DNA from: Rhodospirillales bacterium
Lineage (GTDB): Bacteria > Pseudomonadota > Alphaproteobacteria > Rhodospirillales > Defluviicoccaceae
Reading direction: 5' to 3'
Assembly: GCA_030622775.1 (NCBI GenBank)
Contig: JAUXFS010000140.1
Location: 1-5,882, forward strand
Length of the DNA stretch: 5,882 nt
Within the stretch, counting starts at the first letter, position 1. Every line of letters starts with the position of its first letter. The notes under the pieces are model-generated. The model saw only the letters and a program-made list of their open reading frames with translations, was not told the DNA's origin and searched no databases. Both the position numbers and the translations under genes were made by a program. Shown in pieces: positions 1-5,882 of this stretch.

Positions 1-1710
1 ACGGGCACCGGAAAGACCGAAATCGCCAAGACGCGGGCGGAATGGATGTTCGGCTCGCCGGAGCGGATGATCCGGCTCGACATGAGCGAACTGCAGACGC
101 CGGAGAGTCTGGACCGTCTCCTCGGATCGCTGCACGGACCGCGTGCCGACGCCCTCGTCGACCGCATTCGCCGGCAACCGTTCTCGGTGATCCTGCTCGA
201 CGAATTCGAGAAGGCACATCCGAGGGTGTGGGACGTTTTCCTCCAGGTGTTCGACGACGGCCGACTGACCGACCGGCGCGGCGCCACAGCCGACTTCCGA
301 CACGCGGTCATCATCCTGACCTCCAACCTCGGCGGCGCCATCCCGTCCGGGGTGTCGCTCGGGTTCGGACCGGAGCGGCAGGGCTTCGACCCCCAGTCTG
401 TTCTCCAGGTGATCGAGGCCACCTTCCGCAAGGAGTTCATCAATCGGCTCGATCGGGTGGTCGTCTTTCGGCCGCTGAACCGCGAGCAGATGCGCGAGAT
501 CCTCAAGAAGGAACTGGACGAGGTTTTCAAGCGCCGCGGCCTGCGTTCGCGGGAGTGGGCGGTGGAATGGGACGAGTCGGCGATCGATTTGCTGCTGGAG
601 AAGGGCTTTACCAAGGATCTGGGCTCGCGGCCGCTCAAAAGGGCCGTCGACCGCTATCTTCTCTCGCCGCTTGCGTTGACGATCGTCAACCATCAGGTGC
701 CGGCGGGCGAGCAGTTCCTGTTCGTCACCCGCGACGGCGACTCGCTCCACGTACAGTTCGTCGATCCCGACGCACCCGAAGACGCTCCGGAAGCAACCGA
801 TCGCGCCCCGGTCGAGGCCCTCGCGGCCGGCGAGGATCGGGGCCTCCACGCGATCGCCTTGGATCCGCACGGAACCCCCGCCGAGATTGCGTTCCTCCGC
901 GACCGATACGAGAGGCTGAGCGCCCTGATCCAGGGCGACCGGTGGCGGGATGACAAGGCGGACACGCTCGCGATGATCGGCCGCCCGGAGTTCTGGGACT
1001 CGCCGGAGCGGTTCCAGATCCTCGGACGAACCGAATACCAGGACCGCGTCGACACCGTGGCCCGCCGGTTGGGATCGTTGCTGGATCGTCTGAACGGACA
1101 GGGGCAACCGACGCGGCAGCACTATCCCAAGCAGCTCGTCGGCTCCGTCGCCCACAATCTCTACCTTCTCGAGACGGCGTGCGCCGACGTCGAGCAGGGA
1201 TACCCGTTCGAGGCCTTTCTACTCGTCGAGCCCGAGACCGGCGCCCAGCCGAGCCCCTCGCCGGCGGACGCATTCGCCGCCGAGTTGGGCAGCATGTACC
1301 TCGCCTGGGCGAACAACCGCCGGATGCACGTGCGCGTTGTCGAAGAGGCCCGGCCGGACCGCCACTACCGATTGCTCCTCGCCGTCGCCGGTTTCGGCGC
1401 GTTTTCGATCCTGGAGCCCGAAGATGGGCTCCATGTCCTCGAGGTGCCCGACGAGCAGGAGCGCTTCGCCCGGTTCAGGACCCACGTTCGGGTCGTGCCG
1501 CAGGACGCGGACGCCGAACACCAAAGCAAGCAGGCCCTCGCCGCCAGCGCCCGCCACCAGTTGAACCTGCACAAGCGGGACCGGTTGCGGATCGTTCGAC
1601 GATACCGCCGGGTGCCGTCCCCGCTCGTCCGCGACAGCGTCCGCGGATGGCGCACCGGACGCCTCGATCAGGTGCTCGGCGGCGAATTCGACCTGATCGG
1701 CCCCGGTTGA
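1..1710 (+). CDS. Clp-type AAA+ ATPase fused to a degenerate release-factor domain (5' partial)
   Basis: Residues are counted from base 1. The frame is open from the window edge, so the true start and any first ATPase domain lie upstream. The internal ATG at 46 is not the start, because the Walker A remnant TGTGKTE (1-21) precedes it. Residues 1-255 form a ClpA/B/C D2 module: Walker B ILLDEFEK (190-213), sensor 1 ILTSN (313-327), Arg finger in FINRLD (436-453), sensor 2 in GSRPLKRA (622-645), then the D2-small domain. An acidic linker (about 763-880) leads to a release-factor-like region: PEFWDSPERF (985-1014), MYLAWA (1294-1311), GLHVLEVP (1426-1449), EHQSK (1516-1530), and a C-terminus with RIVRRY and RLDQVLGGEFD (1588-1692) that closely follows RF1/RF2 tails. 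The GGQ module and SPF motif are absent, so peptide release is unlikely. The D2 pore loop lacks its aromatic residue. The AAA+ assignment is near certain; the release-factor homology is my reading of remembered family sequences. Function is unknown; an ATP-driven ribosome-associated role is an inference. Confidence 0.9.
   Translation, partial: TGTGKTEIAKTRAEWMFGSPERMIRLDMSELQTPESLDRLLGSLHGPRADALVDRIRRQPFSVILLDEFEKAHPRVWDVFLQVFDDGRLTDRRGATADFRHAVIILTSNLGGAIPSGVSLGFGPERQGFDPQSVLQVIEATFRKEFINRLDRVVVFRPLNREQMREILKKELDEVFKRRGLRSREWAVEWDESAIDLLLEKGFTKDLGSRPLKRAVDRYLLSPLALTIVNHQVPAGEQFLFVTRDGDSLHVQFVDPDAPEDAPEATDRAPVEALAAGEDRGLHAIALDPHGTPAEIAFLRDRYERLSALIQGDRWRDDKADTLAMIGRPEFWDSPERFQILGRTEYQDRVDTVARRLGSLLDRLNGQGQPTRQHYPKQLVGSVAHNLYLLETACADVEQGYPFEAFLLVEPETGAQPSPSPADAFAAELGSMYLAWANNRRMHVRVVEEARPDRHYRLLLAVAGFGAFSILEPEDGLHVLEVPDEQERFARFRTHVRVVPQDADAEHQSKQALAASARHQLNLHKRDRLRIVRRYRRVPSPLVRDSVRGWRTGRLDQVLGGEFDLIGPG
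880..1707 (+). other. Release-factor-like domain region (PCRF-like plus RF C-terminus, no GGQ)
   Basis: This part of the protein (residues about 294-569) follows bacterial RF1/RF2 in order. It has a helical start, then a PEFWDSPER patch like the RF2 PDVWNEPER segment. Next come a beta strand with FLLVEPETG, MYLAWANNRR followed by VRVVEE (compare MYLRWAESRG and TEIIEE in E. coli RF2), and FGAFSILEPEDGLHVL (compare YAYGWLRTETGVHRLV). After VRVVP only about six residues separate it from EHQSK, where RF1 has about 55 residues, including GGQ, before HKNK. The tail LDQVLGGEFDLI matches the RF ending LDxVLxGxLDxxI. Similarity is visible by eye but moderate, and a profile search would settle it. Confidence 0.75.
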
Positions 1711-1757
1711 ATCAACGGCTTCCAGCGGACGGTATCGGCCGGGCTGAAGCCCTTGAT
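1711..1757. repeat. Imperfect inverted repeat directly after the stop codon
   Basis: The left arm 1711-1726 pairs with the right arm 1743-1757. I count 14 base pairs, with one C-C mismatch (1716/1752), one bulged C (1723), and a loop of about 16 bases. The arms begin ATCAA and contain GGCTTC/GAAGCC. The repeat starts on the base after the TGA of the AAA+/release-factor gene. No T-tract follows, so it is a poor classical intrinsic terminator. It could be an mRNA 3'-end stabilising hairpin, a Rho-linked element, or one copy of a dispersed intergenic repeat. Confidence 0.6.
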
Positions 1758-1767
1758 GACCGCGGAC

Positions 1768-1790
1768 GCGGGCGCCCGCAGGATTTTCTT
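1768..1790 (+). terminator. Weak terminator-like palindrome with T-rich tail
   Basis: A perfect 12-base palindrome, GCGGGCGCCCGC (1768-1779), can fold as a four-pair stem with a GCGC loop. It is followed by AGGATTTTCTT, which is T-rich but interrupted. Together with the larger inverted repeat just upstream it could end transcription of the first gene, separating it from the DUF2934 gene. The stem is short and the T-run imperfect, so this is only a candidate. Confidence 0.25.
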
Positions 1791-1863
1791 GGTGCACCGC
1801 AGCAAAAGTTGTCCTACCATCCGCGCGAAATTCGATAGTCACGTGTAGAAAGGCAGCGACATC

Positions 1864-1870
1864 CGGGGGA
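1864..1870 (+). promoter_or_regulatory. Ribosome binding site of the DUF2934 gene
   Basis: The purine run GGGGGA (1865-1870) ends eight bases before the ATG at 1879, a normal Shine-Dalgarno spacing. It supports that ATG as the start. No convincing sigma-70 -35/-10 pair was found between 1711 and 1864. Confidence 0.5.
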
Positions 1871-1878
1871 CGTTCGCA

Positions 1879-2172
1879 ATGACTGACGGAAAACCAGGCA
1901 AGATCGAGCAACGCGCGTACGAGATTTGGGAGCGGGAGGGCCGCCCCCATGGAATGGCCCTCGAGCACTGGTATCAGGCGGTCGCGGAAGTCGCTCGCGA
2001 AGAAGAGGAAGCGGCGAAGGAAAAAGCCGCGAAGGCCACGAAGAAAGCGCCGAAGGCCAAAAAAGCTGCTTCCAAGCCGGCCGCGGCCGCGAAGGCTTCC
2101 GGCGCGAAGCCGGCGGCCAAGGCCAAGACCGCGGCCAAGCCAAAAAAAGCCGCCGCCAAGACGAAGGGGTGA
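1879..2172 (+). CDS. DUF2934 domain protein with histone H1-like Lys/Ala tail
   Basis: This 97-residue protein has two parts. Residues about 7-40 match DUF2934, a short helical domain of unknown function with the typical pattern RAYEIWEREGRP followed by LEHWYQA. Residues about 41-50 are a glutamate-rich helix, EVAREEEEAAKEK. Residues about 51-97 are almost entirely Lys, Ala and Pro in KKAxKAKKA-like repeats resembling histone H1, HU-tail or AlgP-type tails. There is no signal peptide or membrane segment, so it should be cytoplasmic. The basic tail suggests contact with nucleic acid or another polyanion, which is an inference. It lies 182 bases upstream of glgB in the same direction and may share its transcript. 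The start is supported by a GGGGGA ribosome binding site. The domain assignment is confident; the biochemical role is unknown. Confidence 0.85.
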   Translation: MTDGKPGKIEQRAYEIWEREGRPHGMALEHWYQAVAEVAREEEEAAKEKAAKATKKAPKAKKAASKPAAAAKASGAKPAAKAKTAAKPKKAAAKTKG

Positions 2173-2298
2173 ACCTTATTCTCGCTTTCCGTCGCGGGCT
2201 GACGCATCATGCCGACCCGGTCGCGGCCGTTGGGGCGCGTTTCGCTCGGCTCGACGGATTGCGGGGGTCCAATCAACCAGCCGCCAATTCTCAAAAAA

Positions 2299-2338
2299 CC
2301 GGATTTCCGGCAGCAAATGGAGTCGGAGCCATGCTCCG
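2299..2338. other. Two small hairpins in the glgB leader
   Basis: The 182-base gap between the DUF2934 gene and glgB holds two short inverted repeats. One is CCGG-ATTT-CCGG (2299-2310), preceded on the plus strand by six A residues (2293-2298). On the minus strand it reads as a short stem followed by six T, a weak minus-strand terminator shape. The second is CGGAGC-CAT-GCTCCG (2324-2338), six perfect pairs with a three-base loop, ending 16 bases before the glgB ATG. It could affect ribosome access or be an mRNA processing or stability element. Nothing else recognisable lies in the gap. Confidence 0.35.
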
Positions 2339-2339
2339 C

Positions 2340-2343
2340 GGGA
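2340..2343 (+). promoter_or_regulatory. Weak Shine-Dalgarno candidate for glgB
   Basis: GGGA (2340-2343) is the only purine-rich element close to the glgB ATG, with an 11-base spacer, so initiation may be inefficient or depend on other features. The start is still secure, because an in-frame TAG at 2349-2351 blocks any upstream extension and the family N-terminus follows directly. Confidence 0.3.
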
Positions 2344-2354
2344 TTGTTTAGATC

Positions 2355-4667
2355 ATGAAGAAGGACAAACAGGAAACCGCAATCGACCAAATCGTCCATG
2401 CCGACCATGGCGATCCCTTCGCCGTTCTCGGCATGCACAAGGCGGGCCGGAAGGGTTCTGAAACCGTGGTCGTGCGGTGCTTTCTGCCACAGGCCCGGAG
2501 CGTATCGGTCGTCGACTCCGCCACCGGCAAGGTGGTGGCGGACCTCGCCCGCGTCCGCGAGGAAGGGTTCTTTGCCGGCGAAGTCAAGGGACGCAAGGAG
2601 GCTTTCGGATACCGCCTGCGTCTCCAGCCCCACGAAGACGGCGAGGCGCACGAGATCGAGGATCCCTACCGCTTCGGCCCGGTCCTCGGCGAACTGGACA
2701 TCCATCTGCTGGTCGAAGGCAATCACCTCCGCGCGTTCGAAAAGCTCGGCGCCCACCCGGCCACCATCGACGATGTCGCCGGCACCACGTTCGCGGTCTG
2801 GGCCCCGAACGCGCGCAAGGTCAGCGTCGTCGGCGACGTCAACGGCTGGGACGGCCGCCGCCACCCGATGCGGGTGCGCTCCGAATGCGGCGTGTGGGAG
2901 ATCTTCATCCCCGGCGTCGGCGTCGGCGACCGGTACAAATACGAAATTCGTGCCCAAAGCGGCGACCTGATGGCGGAAAAGGCCGATCCATTCGCTTTTC
3001 AGGCGGAGCAGCCACCGCTCACCGCCTCGGTGGTGGCCGATGACACGCCCTATCGGTGGGAGGACAAGGAGTGGATGGGCCGGCGCGCCCACGTCCACGA
3101 TCGCAATGCGCCGGTCACCATTTACGAGGTGCACCTGGGATCGTGGAAACGCGTCCCCGATGAAGGCAACCGATACCAGACCTACCGGGAAATGGCCGAT
3201 GACCTGGTACCCTATGTGAAAGACCTGGGCTTCACCCATATCGAGTTGATGCCCGTTCACGAGTACCCCTTCGACGGATCGTGGGGCTACCAGCCGACCG
3301 GGCTGTTCGCTCCGACCAGCCGCTACGGCACCCCCGCGGACTTCAAGCATTTCATCGACCGTTGCCACCGGGAAGGCATCGGCGTCCTGATCGACTGGGT
3401 CGCGGGTCATTTCCCCGGAGACGCCCACGGGCTCGCCTATTTCGACGGCACTCACCTTTACGAGCACTCCGACCCGCGCATGGGCCGGCATATGGACTGG
3501 GATACGCTGATCTACAATTACGGCCGCCGGGAGGTCAGCAACTTCCTGCTCTCCAACGCGCTGTACTGGATGGAAGAGTTCCACATCGACGGGCTCCGGG
3601 TCGATGCGGTGGCGTCGATGCTGTACCTGGACTACAGCCGCAAGGAAGGCGAGTGGATCCCCAACATGTTCGGCGGCCGGGAGAACCTGGAAGCCATCGA
3701 TTTCCTCAAGCGGATGAACGAATTGGCCTATGGCCAACACGAGGGGGTGATGACCGTCGCCGAGGAGTCGACCGCCTGGCCGATGGTTTCGAGGCCGACT
3801 TATCTCGGCGGCCTCGGCTTCGGCTACAAATGGAACATGGGGTGGATGAACGACACCCTGCGTTACATGGGCAAGGACCCGGTATACCGGCGCTACCAGC
3901 ACGATCTCCTGACCTTCGGCCTGCTCTACGCGTTCACCGAGAACTTCATCCTGCCGCTGTCCCACGACGAGGTGGTGCACGGCAAGGGCTCGCTGTTGTC
4001 GAAGATGCCGGGAGACGGCTGGCAGCAGTTCGCCAACCTCAGGTGCTACCTGACGTTCATGTTCACCATGTCGGGCAAGAAGCTGTTGTTCATGGGCATT
4101 GAGATCGGCCAGGGCAGCGAATGGAACCACAACGAGAGCCTTGACTGGCACTTGTTGGAATACCCGCTTCAACAGGGGATCCAGAAGCTGGTCCGCGACC
4201 TCAACCACTTGTACCGCTCCGAACCGGCGATGTACGAAAACGACTGCATGCCCGAGGGGTTCGCATGGATCGATTGTCATGATTCCGACAACAGCATCAT
4301 CTCCTACATGCGGCGGGCCAAGGATCCGGAGGACTTTGTCGTCGTGGTCTGCAACTTCACGCCGGTCGCCCGCGACAGCTACCGGATCGGGGTTCCCGTC
4401 GGCGGTCCCTACACCGAACTGCTCAACACCGACGCGGGCTGCTACGAAGGCAGCGGCGTCGGCAATGCCGGGAGGGTCGACGCGGAAGCGCGGGAGGCTC
4501 ACGGGCACCCGTTCTCGCTCAACCTCTCGATACCGCCCCTGGGCGCCGTGGTGATGAAGCCGTTCCCGAGGGAAAAGAAAGCGGAAAAGGAGCCCCCCGC
4601 CAAGGCCGCCGACGCGGCGGCGATCGAGACTGATACGACCGGCGATGGCGCCTCCAAGCAGGATTGA
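2355..4667 (+). CDS. glgB: 1,4-alpha-glucan (glycogen) branching enzyme, GH13
   Basis: This complete 770-residue cytoplasmic enzyme cuts an alpha-1,4 glucan segment and reattaches it by an alpha-1,6 bond, creating glycogen branches. Domains in order: an N1 carbohydrate-binding-like domain (about 8-135, with HGDPFAVLGMH); a CBM48/N2 domain starting near 144 (TTFAVWAPNARKVSVVGDVN); the GH13 barrel (about 245-610); and a C-terminal beta domain ending near PPLGAVVM. The predicted catalytic triad is intact: nucleophile Asp417 (GLRVDAV), acid/base Glu470 (VAEES), and transition-state Asp538 (LSHDEVVHG). The spacings of 53 and 68 residues equal those of E. coli GlgB (D405, E458, D526). Length is slightly above the usual 730 because of a charged tail (735-770) rich in Lys, Glu, Ala and Asp. 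The start is fixed by the in-frame TAG at 2349. Its last 23 bases overlap glgX, suggesting translational coupling. Confidence 0.98.
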   Translation: MKKDKQETAIDQIVHADHGDPFAVLGMHKAGRKGSETVVVRCFLPQARSVSVVDSATGKVVADLARVREEGFFAGEVKGRKEAFGYRLRLQPHEDGEAHEIEDPYRFGPVLGELDIHLLVEGNHLRAFEKLGAHPATIDDVAGTTFAVWAPNARKVSVVGDVNGWDGRRHPMRVRSECGVWEIFIPGVGVGDRYKYEIRAQSGDLMAEKADPFAFQAEQPPLTASVVADDTPYRWEDKEWMGRRAHVHDRNAPVTIYEVHLGSWKRVPDEGNRYQTYREMADDLVPYVKDLGFTHIELMPVHEYPFDGSWGYQPTGLFAPTSRYGTPADFKHFIDRCHREGIGVLIDWVAGHFPGDAHGLAYFDGTHLYEHSDPRMGRHMDWDTLIYNYGRREVSNFLLSNALYWMEEFHIDGLRVDAVASMLYLDYSRKEGEWIPNMFGGRENLEAIDFLKRMNELAYGQHEGVMTVAEESTAWPMVSRPTYLGGLGFGYKWNMGWMNDTLRYMGKDPVYRRYQHDLLTFGLLYAFTENFILPLSHDEVVHGKGSLLSKMPGDGWQQFANLRCYLTFMFTMSGKKLLFMGIEIGQGSEWNHNESLDWHLLEYPLQQGIQKLVRDLNHLYRSEPAMYENDCMPEGFAWIDCHDSDNSIISYMRRAKDPEDFVVVVCNFTPVARDSYRIGVPVGGPYTELLNTDAGCYEGSGVGNAGRVDAEAREAHGHPFSLNLSIPPLGAVVMKPFPREKKAEKEPPAKAADAAAIETDTTGDGASKQD

Positions 4668-5882
4668 GCCGGGCAGTCCTTCACCCCTCGGCGCGACGTG
4701 GGACGGCCGCGGGGTCAATTTCGCCCTGTTCTCCGAGAACGCCGAGAAGGTCGAGCTGTGCCTGTTCGACAGGAAGGGCCGGAAGGAACTGGAGCGGATC
4801 GCGCTTCCGGAATACACTAACCAGATCTGGCACGGCTACATCGTCGGGTTGCCGCCGAACCAGCTTTACGGCTACCGCGTTTACGGCCCCTACGATCCGC
4901 GCCGCGGCCACCGGTTCAACCACCACAAGCTGCTGCTCGACCCCTATGCCCGGGCGATCGAAGGGCCGCTGGTGCTCAGCGACGCCCACTACGGATACCG
5001 CCGCGACAGCTCGCGGGGCGACCTGTCCTTCGACCGGCGCGATAGCGCCCGGGTGACGCCCAAGTGCCGGGTGGTGGAACAGGCCTTCACCTGGGGTCCG
5101 GAGCGCCTGCCCAATACGCCGTGGTCCCAGACCGTCATCTACGAGATGCACGCCGGCGGATACACCAGGCTGCACCCGGATGTTCCCGAACCCCTGCGCG
5201 GCACCTTCGCCGGGCTGGCTTCGCCGGAGGTGATCGACCACCTGTCCCGGCTGGGCGTAACCGCCGTCGAGCTCCTGCCGATCCATGCCATCGCCGACGA
5301 GCCGCACCTAGCCGCCAACGGCCTCCGCAACTACTGGGGATACAGCTCGATCAACTTCTTTTCGGCGGATCCGCGGTTCTACGCCCGCCAGCGGTCTCAT
5401 GAGTTCAAGGCCTTGGTGGCGCAGCTTCACGCCGCCGGGATCGAGGTCATTCTCGACGTCGTCTACAACCACACCGGCGAAGGCAACGAGATGGGCCCGA
5501 CCCTGTCGTTCCGGGGGATCGACAACGCCTCCTATTACCTGCTCCAGGACGACAGGCGGAGGCACGCCGACGTCACCGGTTGCGGCAACATGCTCGACGC
5601 GACCCATCCCAGGGTCCTGCAGATGATCATGGATTCGCTGCGCTTCTGGGTCGAGGAGATGCACGTCGACGGTTTTCGTTTCGATCTGGCGACGGCGCTG
5701 GCGCGCGAGGCGCACGGCTTCGATCCCCATTCGAGCTTCCTCGACGCCGTGACCCAGGATCCGACGTTGTCGCGGGTGAAGCTGATCTCGGAGCCATGGG
5801 ACATTGGCATGGGCGGCTACCAGCTCGGCAACTTCTCGCCGGGTTGGAGCGAGTGGAACGACCGCTACCGCGATGCCGTCCG
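4645..5882 (+). CDS. glgX: Glycogen debranching enzyme GlgX, GH13 isoamylase type (3' partial)
   Basis: The frame is open to the window edge; about 412 codons are visible of the 650-700 usual for GlgX. The enzyme hydrolyses alpha-1,6 branch points, acting mainly on short stubs left by glycogen phosphorylase. The protein begins MAPPSRIEPGSPSPLGATWD, the typical GlgX start, which supports the ATG at 4645 inside the end of glgB. A CBM48 domain (about 14-110, with GVNFALFSENAEKVEL) precedes the GH13 barrel. Visible barrel motifs are VIYEMHAGGYT (from about 164), DVVYNHTGEGNE (from 271), nucleophile Asp347 in GFRFDLAT, and acid/base Glu383 in LISEPWDIG. The third catalytic Asp and the C-terminal domain lie beyond the window and cannot be checked. 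No clear Shine-Dalgarno is visible, so translation probably couples to glgB through the 23-base overlap. TreX-like isoamylases are close relatives, but the overall pattern favours GlgX. Confidence 0.95.
   Translation, partial: MAPPSRIEPGSPSPLGATWDGRGVNFALFSENAEKVELCLFDRKGRKELERIALPEYTNQIWHGYIVGLPPNQLYGYRVYGPYDPRRGHRFNHHKLLLDPYARAIEGPLVLSDAHYGYRRDSSRGDLSFDRRDSARVTPKCRVVEQAFTWGPERLPNTPWSQTVIYEMHAGGYTRLHPDVPEPLRGTFAGLASPEVIDHLSRLGVTAVELLPIHAIADEPHLAANGLRNYWGYSSINFFSADPRFYARQRSHEFKALVAQLHAAGIEVILDVVYNHTGEGNEMGPTLSFRGIDNASYYLLQDDRRRHADVTGCGNMLDATHPRVLQMIMDSLRFWVEEMHVDGFRFDLATALAREAHGFDPHSSFLDAVTQDPTLSRVKLISEPWDIGMGGYQLGNFSPGWSEWNDRYRDAV

Noticed and set aside
46..48. ATG at 46 as the start of the AAA+ gene
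   Set aside because: The in-frame codons before it encode TGTGKTEIAK, the end of a Walker A motif, so the gene clearly continues upstream of the window.
42..953. A 303-codon plus-strand frame overlapping the AAA+ region
   Set aside because: It is very rich in Arg, Pro and Gly and shows no domain. The overlapping frame carries all the AAA+ motifs, so this is an out-of-frame shadow.
1791..1803. GG...GC arrangement resembling a sigma-54 -24/-12 promoter
   Set aside because: The gap between GG and GC is nine bases, not the required ten, and the flanking bases fit poorly.
1711..1810. Minus-strand reading giving a short peptide with VIKGFSPADTVRWKPL
   Set aside because: It looks protein-like but has no start, ribosome binding site or known family, and is explained by the GC-rich inverted repeat. 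Kept only as a possible dispersed repeat.
1219..1968. A 249-codon minus-strand frame crossing the first intergenic region
   Set aside because: Most of it mirrors the release-factor-like domain and it crosses the inverted repeat and the DUF2934 start. No family is recognisable.
1949..2461. A 170-codon plus-strand frame spanning the DUF2934 tail and the glgB start
   Set aside because: It is an Arg/Pro-rich frame-shifted reading of the Lys/Ala tail, with no domain and overlap with two better supported genes.
1974..4817. A 947-codon open frame on the minus strand opposite glgB and the DUF2934 gene
   Set aside because: It lies antisense to a clearly functional glgB, has no recognisable domain, and is rich in Val, His and Arg as expected from mirrored GC-rich codons. 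Long antisense frames are common opposite GC-rich genes.

Overview
The window looks like chromosomal DNA from a GC-rich bacterium, most likely an alphaproteobacterium (a Rhodospirillales-like lineage would fit). This rests on strong G/C preference at third codon positions, a DUF2934 protein with a Lys/Ala-rich tail beside glycogen genes, and the character of GlgB and GlgX. It is an inference, not an identification. All four genes read left to right. I see no rRNA, tRNA, CRISPR array, transposase or phage gene.

Layout. (1) 1-1710: the 3' part of a gene whose product joins a ClpA/ClpB/ClpC-type AAA+ module (second ATPase domain) to a C-terminal region that I read as a degenerate class I peptide chain release factor. 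The release-factor part keeps family-like patches from the N-terminal coiled region, the MYLRWA-type patch of domain 2, and the extreme C-terminus. The GGQ catalytic module appears to be cleanly missing and the SPF-type codon-recognition motif is not preserved. (2) 1711-1878: intergenic, with a strong imperfect inverted repeat directly after the stop codon and a short GC palindrome. (3) 1879-2172: a small DUF2934 protein with a histone H1-like tail. (4) 2173-2354: intergenic, with small hairpins and only a weak ribosome binding site before the next gene. (5) 2355-4667: glgB, a complete glycogen branching enzyme. (6) 4645-5882: glgX, a glycogen debranching enzyme that overlaps the end of glgB by 23 bases and runs off the window with about 412 codons visible.

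How the genes work together. GlgB adds alpha-1,6 branches to glycogen and GlgX removes short branches left after phosphorolysis, so the overlapping pair is a glycogen-structure operon. The DUF2934 gene may be co-expressed or only adjacent. The Clp/release-factor fusion has no obvious metabolic link to glycogen. Its architecture suggests an ATP-driven machine acting at or near ribosomes (rescue, quality control or remodelling), and it is the most interesting item here. Whether it has already been described cannot be decided from the sequence alone.
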